Shown piece by piece: positions 1 through 10,617 of a DNA stretch of 64,000 bases; within the stretch, counting starts at the first letter, position 1; every line of letters starts with the position of its first letter. Source of the DNA: Leucosporidium creatinivorum (taxonomy: Eukaryota; Basidiomycota; Microbotryomycetes; Leucosporidiales; Leucosporidiaceae); the NCBI GenBank assembly GCA_001600635.1, contig BCKL01000014.1, forward strand, positions 262,202 to 326,201, read 5' to 3'. The position numbers and the translations under genes are program-made. The notes below the pieces were generated by a model, which worked only from the letters and a program-made list of their open reading frames with translations, was not told the DNA's origin and made no database searches.

Positions 1-686
1 TCCCGGCTCGCCCGCCTACTGCTCGTAGATGCTCGGCGCTCGTCTCTCTCGTTTTTACGCCGCATTCCCCTCGTTTGATACAGGGTTCTCTCGTCGGAGT
101 ATTCACCCCCCTTTCTGAGTAGATTTGCTATCAACTCGATTCGTCATCGTCGGCAGCTGAAGCCCCGAGAGGACAGAGAGCGAGAAGGTCGATGAGGTCG
201 ACCCCGAGCCGAGTTCGCCGATCTCGTTCTGTAACGCCTCGAATCTCCTTTAGCGAACAAAGAAAGTGTTCTCGAATTCTTCAGCATGGAAGCCTATATA
301 CACGAGGGCCGACCCTCCTACTCCTTCGGCTCGTGGAAGCGAGAGCGCGAGTCTCGATGCTCCGCCTCAGACGGGCGCCCTCCTTGATTCGTACTCGCCT
401 ACAGAGAGCTGCAGCCTCAGTCAAGTCCCATCTGTACATTGATGCGAGAGCCTGCGAGCATCTCGCGATTTGCAGCCCTGCCAGAGACAGCTCGGCGCTC
501 GCTCATCCAGTTCTCTGACTGCGCCGGGGGTTTCCTGAGACCATGTACAATGTTGCAACAGATACCACGAGTAGCGTGGCGCGTTTTGAATACCTCTAAC
601 TCCTTCTCAGCCGCCTCACATCGTTCTACGGCCCTCCAAACCTCCGCCGAGTCTCCCTCGGTGCCGAATCGCCTCGTACGGCGTTT
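1..686. other. Gene-free left end of window
   Basis: No reading frame here looks like a real gene: the longest runs are low-complexity Ser/Arg-rich shadows typical of GC-rich DNA, with no domain and no convincing splice pattern. The right part is the 3' flank of the aconitase gene that ends at 687. Two copies of the word TCGGCGCT occur, near 32 and 491, a word that recurs in non-coding DNA throughout the window. A gene lying mostly to the left of the window could reach in, but nothing supports one. Confidence 0.5.
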
Positions 687-3600
687 CTAAGCGCTCGCAG
701 CCTTTGAATCGGCCTTGATCATGTTTAGGGCTGAGCCGAACTCAAGCCACTTGGCCTGGTCCCGACTGAGACCATGATGAGTAGGGATCTCGACCTTGTC
801 GCCGTTGGGCTTCTCGACGACGACCGAGATGACGGCGTTGAGGTCGCCGCGAAGGAGCTCGTTGAAGCCCTTGGTCGAGACCTTATCTCCAGCGTCGATC
901 AGCGAGTAGTCGGCCTCATTGACGAGGGTGAGGGGGAGGACTCCCTGCTTGGTGAGGTTCATGCGGTGGATGCGGGCGAAGGAGCGGCTGTGGAGGGTCG
1001 AGGGGGTCAGCAGAGAGCTCAAGACAGAGAAAGCAGCAGTCGCATAGACTACTGAGGTGTATATTCCGACTGATACTCACGCGAGGATGACCTTGGCGCC
1101 GAGGAAACGGGGCTGGAGACTGGCGTGCTCGCGAGCAGATCCCTCTCCGTAGTTGTGCTGTTCAAAGGGAGCAGATCAGCACGTCACATCTCCAAAAAAT
1201 CATGTAGTAAACACTCACATCAGTGACAATCATCCACGGCTGTCCACGGGCCTTGAAGCGCTTGGCGACTTCAGGGATGGTTCCCTCGCCCTCGCCCTCG
1301 AGGTAGTCGATAGCCGAGTTGATCTTGCCGTTCTGGTCGTTGGTAGCTCCGATCAGGGTGTTCTCACTGGTGGTGGAGGGGAGAAGGTCAGCCTGGGATG
1401 TCAAACGGGAGAGCTCGCTCGGCGCACCTAAGATTGGTGAGGTGACCCTTGTACTTGAGCCAAGCTCCAGCAGCCGAGATCTCATCGGTAGTGCACTTGC
1501 CGCGAATACGGATCAAGCAGCGAAGGTCCTCGAACTCGAGAGCCTTGTTGGGGTCGGCGAACTCCTCGGCGGTGAAGTGAGGGTCGAAGGGAGCCAGAAG
1601 CTCAAGACGAGTCGAGGTGGGAGAGATGGCGAGCTCGGTCTCGGGGACGGGAGTGGGAAGAGGAGTGGGGAGGTAGGACGTGTCGCCTACAGAGGGAGAG
1701 CGGGTCAGCTTCAGTCGAGTGAGAAGTCGCGCCGAGAGGACACTCACCAGCAGTGAAGCCAGTAGAGGGGAGCTCGTCTCCAGTGGGAGGCTCGAAGCGG
1801 AAGGGCTTGCCATCAGCACCGATGAGCTCGTCCTTGGTGGGGTCGAAGCTGAGCTTGCCCGAGAAGGCCTGAGGAGACGACGAATCAGCGCGCCGAGCGT
1901 AGGGAGAGCAGCTGGAGCTCGACATACCATAGCAGTGACGATATCGGGGGAGGCGAGGAAGTTCATGGTCTGACGGTTGCCATCGTTGCGAGCCTTGAAG
2001 TTGCGGTTGAACGAGGTGAGGATGGCTGAGTGTAGGCAGGGGAGCGAGTCAGCGTGACGACGAGGAAGCGAGCCAACATCGCAACTCACCATTCTCCTCT
2101 CCTTTGCACTCCTCACGATCCCATTGTCCGATGCAGGGTCCGCAAGCGTTAGAAAGAACGACTCCGCCGACGGCCTCGAGGTCGCCCTTGAGTCCATCGC
2201 GCTCGATAGTAGCGTTGATGAGCTCGGATCTGAGCGTAAAAGGTGATCAGCAATGACTCTACAGACGAGATAGAGTGCATCGCTCACCCAGGAGTGATCA
2301 TGAAGCTGGTAGCAGTCTTGAGTCCCTTAGCCTTGGCCTGCCTGGCGATGGAAGCGACGCGGCTCATGTCGTGGTAACTCGAGTTGGTGCACGAGCCGAT
2401 GAGACTGGCCGAGATCTCATCCTTCCATCCCTTCTCCCTGACGAGGTCGCCAAACTTGCTGAGAGGGGTGGAGAAGTCGGGAGTGAAGGGGCCGTTGAAG
2501 CGAGGCTCGAGGGTCGAGAGGTCGATGACGATGTACTGGTCGTACTCGGCGCCCTTGTCGGCGTGGAGGAAGCCGGAAGCTTGCGCCTTGTCGGCGGCAT
2601 CTGCGACGGGGCCACGGTTGGTGGCGTGAAGGTAGGAGCGCATCGCGGCGGTGTAAGGGAAGGTGGTGGTGGTGGCTCCCATCTCGGCTCCCATCTGCAG
2701 TGAGAACAGAGTCAGCGTCTTGAAAGCTGTGAGAGTCTACCAAGCGAGCCTACGTTGGCGATGGTAGCCCTGCGAAAGCGAGAGAAAGGTCAGCGCCCAT
2801 CTCGGCCGAACTGCGAAACTCTTCCCACTCACAATCCGGTGGCCGACTGAGTCTCGACACCCTCTCCAAAGTACTCGATAACATGTCCAGTTCCTCCACG
2901 AACGGTAAGGCGACCGACGACCTCGAGGACGACATCCTTGGCCGACACCCATCCGCTGAGCTTTCCCTTGAGCTCGACTCCGATCATCTTGGGAGCCGTA
3001 AGTTCCCAAGGGGTGTGGGTCATGGCGTCGACAGCATCGGCTCCTCCGACTCCGATGGCGATGGCTCCGAGTCCTCCAGCGTTGGGAGTGTGCGAGTCGG
3101 TTCCGAGCATGAGAAGTCCGGGCGCCGAGTAGTCTGCGAAAGATAGGGCAGCGTCAGCTTGCTGTAGGGTACAACGCGGGCGGCAGAAACGTACTCTCGA
3201 GCACAATCTGGTGGATGATACCGGATCCAGGTCCCCAGAACTCGATACCGTACTTCTTGGCCGCCGACTCGAGGAAGTCGAACACCTCCTTGTTGCTGAC
3301 GATAGCGCGCTGTAGAAAGGCCGGAGGGGTCAGCGGGAGCAGGAGCATAGATCAGAGGGTATCTAGACACCTTCAAGTCAGCCTCAGCTCCAGAGTAAGC
3401 GCTGATAAGGTGGTCGCAGTGGATAGAGGTGGGGACCGCGGTCGTCGGGCGGTCGCAAGTGGAGAACTGCAGAAGAGCCATCTGCGCCGACGCATCTGGA
3501 GAGCGTACATAAATTCCTCCGATTAGCTCTGGTTGCTTCACGATGGCTCCCAGTCTCGGCGGAGCTCACCTTGCATAGCGACTCGATCCGGCCTCAGCTT

Positions 3601-3873
3601 GAGGTGCTTCGCTCCTCGTACAGGGTCTCCACCAGCCAATCCTTCCTCGACATTATCGAGATGCGAATAGATGATCTTCTCGGCGAGCGTAAGAGGGCGG
3701 TTGAGGATCGAACGGGTGAGCTCGAGCTGCTTGAGGAGGTGCTCGTAAGGAGGGGTGATTGAAGGGTAGTTCTTGGCCGGTACGGGGCGGGCGTGAGTCG
3801 CGAGGGAGCGAAGAGGTGCAGCCGAACGGCCGACGTGAGCCCTTGGTGGCAGCGAGCGAGCGAGGAGCGACAT
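687..3873 (-). CDS. ACO1: Aconitate hydratase, mitochondrial
   Basis: Converts citrate to isocitrate through cis-aconitate in the TCA cycle of the mitochondrial matrix, using a [4Fe-4S] cluster. The first exon reads [16 protein letters not shown] and continues with a basic, acid-free stretch, as expected for a mitochondrial presequence. Family motifs follow in order across about twelve introns: [11 protein letters not shown], the cluster cysteine motifs LIGSCTNSS and [14 protein letters not shown], then [15 protein letters not shown] and [18 protein letters not shown] near the end. The last exon ends at a TAG at 687-689. The ATG at 3871-3873 is chosen because it opens the presequence. One internal exon (2754-2769) is only 16 nt and codes for the end of Leu plus Ala-Thr-Ile-Ala-Asn. 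Identity is secure; single splice sites were read by eye. Confidence 0.95.
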
Positions 3874-4252
3874 GGTTGAGGTTCAAGCGGGAGTTGGCCT
3901 GTTTTCGAAAGCTCGCCTTCGCTGCGCGCCTGATTGGATTTCGTCGGCCAATCTCGGCAGCTGTAGTCTCGTGTACAGTGATAATTGCTCGAGACTACTG
4001 ATGCCAATCTAAGCTTTGCTTGGCGAGGCAGAGAGCAATGTTGAGCGCCGACAGCAGCTCAAACCTCAAGTCCGAGCCGACCGAGTCAAGCCCATCGCGT
4101 GAGCTCGTTCGCAGGATGTAGGTCACTGGTCGCCTTCATACACCTCTCCTTGCTTCAATGAAGTGATCTGAATACACGCTTCCGCGTTTTTAGCTAATTG
4201 CACACGGCTTCCACCTCTCGGCGCCCTCCTCCCGGCTCGCCTCAGCTCCTCC
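3874..4252. promoter_or_regulatory. Intergenic: ACO1 5' flank and SNU114 3' flank
   Basis: This gap of about 380 bp separates two head-to-tail minus-strand genes. The right part is the 3' untranslated end of SNU114 and the left part must hold the aconitase promoter. I see no TATA box or other named site that I would defend. Confidence 0.5.
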
Positions 4253-7200
4253 CTAACCCAACAGATCCAAGCTGCCGGAAGCGGACAGGGCGACGACAAA
4301 CTCGCTCTCAAAGTACTTGACAGGCGACACGGCGTCGGCCAATCCCTTGCGCCGCCTCGTCTTGAGGACAAAGTCGCGGGCGAGGTGCTGAGCTGGCGCG
4401 GGCTCGAGAGGGCGGAGGACGATCGACTTGTCGAGGGGGTCGCCTGTTGGATCGCAGAGGGAAGGTCAGCGATACGAACGAAGAAGGGCGAGAGGCAGGA
4501 GCGAGGCTCACCAGGGCAGATGGACCAATGGTCGAAAGTCTGGAGGCAGAAGGCCTGACCCTGAGTGTGGGTGCGAAGGTCCGTCTCGAAGCCGTTGGCG
4601 TCGACGACGGGGATGTAGGCCTGGACGGTGTAGAGGGGCGATCCGGGCTTGGGGATGTCCTTGGTAACGTGGCCACGACGCCGAGCGAGCACCTCGTAGA
4701 TGGCCGGTACGCAGTCTTGTGGTGCTTGGATCTCGACAAAGTAGACGGGCTGTGGTTGAGTAGAGAGTACGTCAGCGAAAGACGAGCAGAGGAGGGAAGG
4801 AAGAGAGAAGCGGACCTCTTGCAGACGGGGAGTAGCCATGAGGAAGGAGGAGTAGCAGACACGACGAGCAGAGGGGATGATCTGTCCTCCTCCGCGGTAG
4901 ATGGGCTCCGCTGCGAGGTCGGCGCCGAGCAGTCGGAATTTGACATTCCGTATTGCTGTTGAGGAGGCGACACGAAGGTCAGCTCGGCGCTCGGTAAAGG
5001 CGAGGCGAGAACGACAACTCACGCTCATCGCACAGAGGTCCTTCCCTGCAACCCCACTGGAATCCTTGCTTGATCGACTCCTTGACCGAGTACAGCAGCT
5101 TCTTGTCGACCTGTTCAGCGCGCGCAGAAGGGTCAGCTTCCCGCACCTCACTCCTCCCACCCCAGCGAGCACTACAACTCACATCCGAAGGCAACGTATC
5201 GTCCATCAAGATATTCGGTCCCTGCTCGTCGGGTCCGAACGCCCAGATGGAGCGCGAGGCGAGCAGATCCCATCCGTACTTGTTCTGGAAGTGGCCGCCG
5301 AGCTGCTTGGGCGGCATGCGGATGTTGACCCTACCCGACTCGATGTCCTCGGCGATACCCTTCTCCAGTGGCTCGGCAATCATGGTGATCTTGTTCCTGT
5401 TGGACGAGGAGGGAGAGAAGGAGAGGTTAGCTCGGCGCTGGGCGGAGAGTGAGGTCGAGGCGAAGAGAAAGAGGCGAGGCGAAAGAAGAGAGGGAGGGAG
5501 AGTACGAAGGGAGGCCCGAACTCACTTCTTGTTGGGCGTATCGGCGTAGCACTTGAGCGCACTCGTCTCGACGACCGTCTCACAAAACTTGACCACCGGG
5601 TCCGACACCTTGATATCAATCTCTGCGAACATCCTCCTCAAATCATGCATCACGCAATCGAGGTACAACTCGCCCGTTCCGAGGAGGACATGTTCTCCCG
5701 ATTCCTCGACGCGCGTCTCGACGAGCGGGTACGTCTTGTTGATCTTGCGCAACCCGTCGAGCATCTTGGGCAGCTCCGAGGGGGCCATGGGCTCGACGGC
5801 GACCTTGAGGACTGCTTGCGTGAGATGCTTGATCGGTCGGAAGATGCGGATCGAGTCGTCCGTCGAGTCGGCGGCGACGAGAGTGGCCGTCTTGGTGATG
5901 GAGTTGTCGACGCCCGAGAGCATGACAAAATTGCCGGCGGGCATGCCGTCGACTTCAATGTCGTACCTGTTTCCATCGTAAAGCGAGTGCAGCGCAAGGG
6001 TCAGCTTTCTCAGCTCCTCTCTCGGCCGAAGCGACAGCAAACTCACCTCGACTCGGAAATCAAGACGCTCTCGACCCTCTGAACGACCATATCCTCCTCA
6101 TCCTCGGGCGAGTATCCCTCTCCCAGCACCTTGACGTCCATGCCCGCAGTAACCGTCCCGGAGAGGACCCTTCCAAAGGCGCGGAACTCGGAGGCGTCGG
6201 GCGTAGGGTAGAGCTTGACGATCTGGATGGCGAGCGGTCCTTTAGGGTCGCAGGCGAGCATCGCCTCAGCGAGAGGAGAGTTGAGGGGACCGGTGTAGGT
6301 CGTCTCGACCTGTTCAAAGTCGAAAGCGGGGATCAGCGACGGCTCGACGAGGGAGAAGAAGGAGGGAAAACGGACCTTGTTCTTGGCACCCTCGACGGGA
6401 CTGGGAACATGGTCGGCGAGCATGTCGACGAATCCGGTAGCCGATCCGAAGAATTGGTTGAGGACCAAGCGAAGGAGGGGCCTCACGTCCATCTTGTACG
6501 CCGAGTTCTTGAGCACGATGCCCAACCCCCCGAGCGTCTCCTTGAGCGTCTCGGTATCCTCTCCCAGCACCTGCGAGTAGAGCTTATAAAGCGGCTCCAG
6601 CACAAAGTGCTCGAACCCCCTCTTGGCACCGGGCGCCGAGGTTTTCGAGAACTTGCGCGACTCGGGATGGAAGTAAATGTTGCCCCACAGGCGCACGGCG
6701 AATTGGTCCAGGTCCATCGGGCCGTACGTGTCGGCGTACATTTTGGCGAAGGATTTGAGCGTGAAGCACCAGCCCATTTGAGTCGAAGCGAACGAGACGT
6801 TGCCCTTCTCGGGCGAGACGCGGAGGGAGGGGTCGGGGTTGATCTCGCTGTTGTGGTGTAGTGGTCAGGTCAGCGAGAGAGGGTCGAGATCAAGGAGAGA
6901 GAGAGAACGAACGAGATGTAGGTGTTGACCTCCTCGATGGTCTGCTTGAGCTTGAAGTAGGCGTCCTGAGGGGGGAGACGAAGCTCGAGGATGAGGCGGT
7001 CGACCTTGTTGACGACGAGGCTGCGAATCCACAAGATCAATCAGCTTCACTCTTGCACACTCTCTCGACCTAAGCTCACACGATAGGAATCCCACTAGCC
7101 ACGAGATGCTGAATCGCCGTCTGGGCCGTAAGCATGACGCCCTCGACCGCGTCCACTACCACAACAGCACCATCAGCGACCCGGATCCCACTCGCAACCT

Positions 7201-8712
7201 CGTCGATAAAGTTGATGTGACCGGGCGTGTCGATCAGGTTGACGAGGTAGCTCTTGCCCTTGGTGGTGGGGAGAACGAGGCTCATGGGAGTCGACTTGAT
7301 GGAGAGGAGACGCGATTGGGAGAGCGAGTGGGTGTCGGTGTAGCGGAGCTATTTGTCGTCAAGCGATTGGGGGAGAGGGTCAGCGAGAGCGCCGAGAGGG
7401 AGAAAGAAGGGAGAGAAAACGAACAGGTCGGTCCGTGTCGAGGTCGATCTTGTGAGTCTCGTGCACGAGCATGTCGACCAGGCTCGTCTTGCCGTGGTGG
7501 AGATGTCCGACAATGACGACGTTGCGAACCATCTCGGGGTTGGCGGCCAAGCCGAGCATGAAGCTGCGAGGGAGCGAGAGGGCGATCGGTCAGCTCTCTC
7601 CTTGCTCCTCCCGCTTACCTCCTCTCAGGCAGCAACGTTGGAAACTCACTCATCATCCCACCTCTTCTCGGGACCATCACTAGCTCCAGCGCGGAACTTG
7701 CGAATCTTGATCGGCTCGACGATGGGCTGGGTCAAAGGCTGAGCATCCTCCTCCTGGACCATCGTCTCGACATCGGCACCGTAGACGGCTTGAGCCGAAG
7801 GGTAGTAGGTCTTGTCGTCGTGGAGGATGACGGCGTTGGAGGAAGGGGCAGCTGTAGAGGAAAGACGGGAGGTCAGTTGTTTGTGCGTGAGAGCGAGAGC
7901 TGGGTGATGGGAGAGGCGCGGGGAGGTGTTGCCGAAGTGCAATGATATGTAGGTGAGCCTTTCCACTTCCAAGAGGCACACGCCGGCCCATCGTCTACGA
8001 GAGAACGAGGCCTCACTGAGCGCGCCGCGATGCAGCTCAGCAAGTCGGTCAACCGCGACCTGGAGCGATAAGCCACGGAGACTGCTTCTTTTACACTCCA
8101 ATATACCGTGTAGCACCCCTGCTGCCCAGCACAAGAGAATGGAGAAGCGCCCATCCCTTGCGCGCCGCGTCTGCACCTGCTCGTCGTGAGCTAAGCGTTA
8201 CAGCATCGACAACTCAGCAGCGCCTCCCGCTCTGTACCACAGAGCAAGATAACTCTGCGCTGTCGGTACTGCCCCACTCAGCATCGGCCAGCTCTCGCGC
8301 GACCTGCGCCTGTCCTCCAGCTGCTCCCTCCAATGCCCCCTGCTTCCGTCAGCCAGCTACACCCGTGTATCGCCAACTCACCATCGACCTCCATTCCCTC
8401 CAAGGGCTCCTGCTCCATCTCGTGATCCTCGTCATAAGCCCTCAACGGCGCATCCTCCTGCTCCTGCTCCTCCAAAGGCGCTTGTCCAGCGTCTGATCCT
8501 GACTCTGAGCCCGAGTCGAGGTCGCCACCGAGGTAGTTGCCAAAGGCGTCGTAGAGGTCTGCGTCGTCCCTGTTTTTGTGTGTGTAGAGGAGAGGGGAGC
8601 AGGCAGGGCAGGGGAGCAGGGAGGGAGCACAAACATGCGTGGGAAGAGGGAGGGAGAGAGTTAGCGGGTGTGATGAGGTACAGGGGGAAGCTGTAGGACG
8701 TTAGACGTACAT
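4253..8712 (-). CDS. SNU114: U5 snRNP GTPase Snu114 / EFTUD2-type
   Basis: An EF-G-like GTPase of the U5 snRNP that controls Brr2 and the unwinding of spliceosomal RNAs. The protein opens with [16 protein letters not shown], matching the conserved start of human EFTUD2, followed by an acidic region and the [10 protein letters not shown]...[12 protein letters not shown] block. G-domain motifs are visible: [12 protein letters not shown] (G1), DTPGHINF (G3) and a NKVDR-type G4. The block [11 protein letters not shown] and domain IV/V sequences follow, ending ...[10 protein letters not shown]. The start codon is split: AT at 8712-8711, an intron at 8570-8710, then G at 8569. This is the only ATG that restores the conserved N-terminus. 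A second intron (7852-8381) is 530 nt, far longer than its neighbours. About nine introns in all. Confidence 0.95.
7852..8381 (-). other. Exceptionally long (530 nt) intron of SNU114
   Basis: The donor is GATG|GTGAGT at 8381 and the acceptor CTACAG|CTGCC at 7852. Exons on both sides code for adjacent parts of the conserved N-terminal region, so no exon is missing. Most introns in the window are 45-70 nt. I looked for box C/D, box H/ACA and tRNA-like elements in it and saw none that were convincing. Confidence 0.8.
8570..8710 (-). other. Intron splitting the SNU114 start codon
   Basis: On the minus strand the sequence reads AT|GTACGT, and the intron ends ...AACAG|GGACGACG. Removing it joins AT to G and gives ATG GAC GAC GCA, the conserved N-terminus. 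Unspliced, the ATG reads Met-Tyr-Val-stop. Donor and acceptor both match the gene's other introns, and no other ATG lies in frame upstream of the conserved block. Confidence 0.8.
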
Positions 8713-9267
8713 GATAGTCGCTTAGCGGGAGAAGAAGAGAGGGAGGACGAGCGCAGGTCGAGTCGAGGAGAGTCGAGAGAGAGGCGGGTGGAGAGAAGAG
8801 CGTCGAGTGGGCGATTTGCTACTGTAGGTGAGTGATAGCTGTGCTAGTGCGGCAGTCGAGTCAATCTCTCGTGATGAGATGACTGATAAGACGAGGAGAG
8901 GTGGGAGCCAACAGAGCAGCTCGCCGTTCGACCAAGTCGAGCCTCCGCCAGCACGAATCGGCGTAAACTTACAGACAGCTATTGAGCTACACAGAAGGCT
9001 GGTATTGCTCTGAGACAGTCTTTGAAGCGCCACAACAGGTCAATCAAATGTAAACCGCCGTAGTAGACTCACGCGGCGCTCGCCGGCATCCCCTTCGCCG
9101 AGCAGCTCCACGCTACAACTCAACAGGCATTCTTGGTTTCAAAGGTGGAGACAATTACTACGACTTGATGTAAGATGATATAGACGATGAATGTGGGGTT
9201 ATATACGGAGACAGAACAGAGCACAGAAGCACAAACCCGACCGAACCGAAGCCAACCTCTCCAAGCT
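8713..9267. promoter_or_regulatory. Intergenic: SNU114 promoter region
   Basis: A gap of about 555 bp between the SNU114 start and the stop of the next minus-strand gene. It is purine-rich near the SNU114 end (repeated gagagagag-type stretches) and contains one copy of CGGCGCTCG near 9065. No gene is visible. Confidence 0.5.
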
Positions 9268-10019
9268 CTAAGACCTCCCAACAATACTCGCCCAACTCTT
9301 CGCCTGGGGCTTGACCTCCTTCCGCACTGCTCCCTCCCCCTCCTCATCCTCCTCCAACCCTAAAAGCTCCCACTCATCCTCCTCGCCGCCGTTCGAACTG
9401 CCCAGCTCGCGATCGGCGCCGAACTCCCCCTCCTCCTCATCGTTGAGGACGATCACTCCCTTGACTTGACGGATAAGCTCAAAGTCGCCCGAGATGTCTG
9501 TGCAGCGAGAGGGAGAGTCAGCCTCGGAATCGCCTTGAAGCGACACCTCTATCGCGCGCGCCGAGCCCTCCGAGCCTCAGAGACTTAAGAGAGCGCAAGC
9601 AAGCAAAACTCACGTCTCCCCCTCGCCGGCCTCATCAACTCCTCCAGCGCAACCTCGACTGCTCCCCCCATACCCTGCTTTTCTCCCTCTCTCTCGTGCT
9701 CCTCCTCCGAAACCCCTCCCTCCAGCTCCAGCTTCGTCTCGGACCTCACCTCCTCCCTGGCCAGCCCCCGTCCTTCCAGCACCTCCGCCGCCATCTCTTT
9801 CTTCCCAGCAGCACTCTGCACACCCCTCCATACTCCCTGTCCTGCTCCCTGTCCTTGTGCTCTCTCCCTCTTGCTCCCCACCCCCGAGTTGGTGGTCGCG
9901 CTCGCGCTCCGAGCGCCGGCGGAGGAGGAGAGGTGTTGCCTCTGCTGAGCATTCAATCCGAGCGTACGAGCGCGTTGCGCGTCGCGGAGGGTCTTGAGGG
10001 ATGATTGACCGGGGAGCAT
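9268..10019 (-). CDS. Hypothetical acidic protein, about 210 residues
   Basis: I do not recognise this protein. Two exons are seen: 10019 to about 9615, then about 9498 to the TAG at 9268. The N-terminal half is rich in Gln, Arg and Glu (starting MLPGQSSLKTLRDAQRARTL) with a probable short coiled stretch. The second exon carries ISGDFELIRQVKGVIVLND, then a strongly acidic run and the end KSWASIVGRS. No signal peptide or membrane segment is present. An in-frame upstream exon is possible: a good acceptor (CTCTCAG) lies about 25 nt before the ATG, so either there is an intron in the 5' leader or the protein starts further up. The intron joining the two exons has standard signals, which supports a real gene. 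Confidence 0.6.
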
Positions 10020-10617
10020 TGCTTTGTACCTTGTCGTTGGAGCTGAGAGGATGAGGGTGAGGGAGTCAGCGCTGGACCGGCCGTGTTGTGATGATGCTGA
10101 TAAGGAGGAGCTTGGGGTGGCGGAGTGCGGCGAGAGGGCTTACGAGGATGTAGGGGAGTGCGGTTTGTGGGGCGGGAGAGGGTCGCTGGTGGTGGTCTCG
10201 CTGATGCGGAGGAGGGAGAGAGAGAGACGTGACGACCGCCGAGCTTGGGCTGGTACTCCCAACGGGGACAATCGCGGCTGTTTTTCTTGGTTATAGAGCG
10301 GTACAGGGATGCAAAGACACGCAGAGTGAATCGAAGAGCGCTTCCTTCCGTGCTCTGCTCAGCCGAAGCAGGGCGAGCCTCCTTTTCGGCGCAGGGGCCA
10401 TGACTCGGCGAAGGCTTCTGCTCTTGTTCGTTTCTGAAGAGGTGCAAGAATGCACGAAACAGCAGTTCGAGCTGGCATCTACTGCACCTCAGCTCACCAG
10501 CTATCAGCTCTTCCTAAGAGGCGACCTCCCGCCATCGCCGAAGCCATTCGGTGCACGTTCATCTCTTGATGCAATAGCGTCTACTTCAGCCTTCTCTATG
10601 ACCGCCCCATTACACCA
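10020..10617. other. Intergenic with probable 5' leader intron of the hypothetical gene
   Basis: About 600 bp between the start of the acidic hypothetical gene and the NRK1 stop. On the minus strand a likely leader intron runs from a GTAAGC donor near 10146 to a CTCTCAG acceptor near 10040. A 164-codon open frame crosses this area, but it reads low-complexity Pro/Ser/Arg sequence and is probably not translated in full. Confidence 0.4.

Noticed and set aside
7852-8381. Hidden exon inside the 530-nt intron of SNU114
   Set aside because: Flanking exons code for contiguous residues of the conserved N-terminus, and the frames inside show no family similarity.
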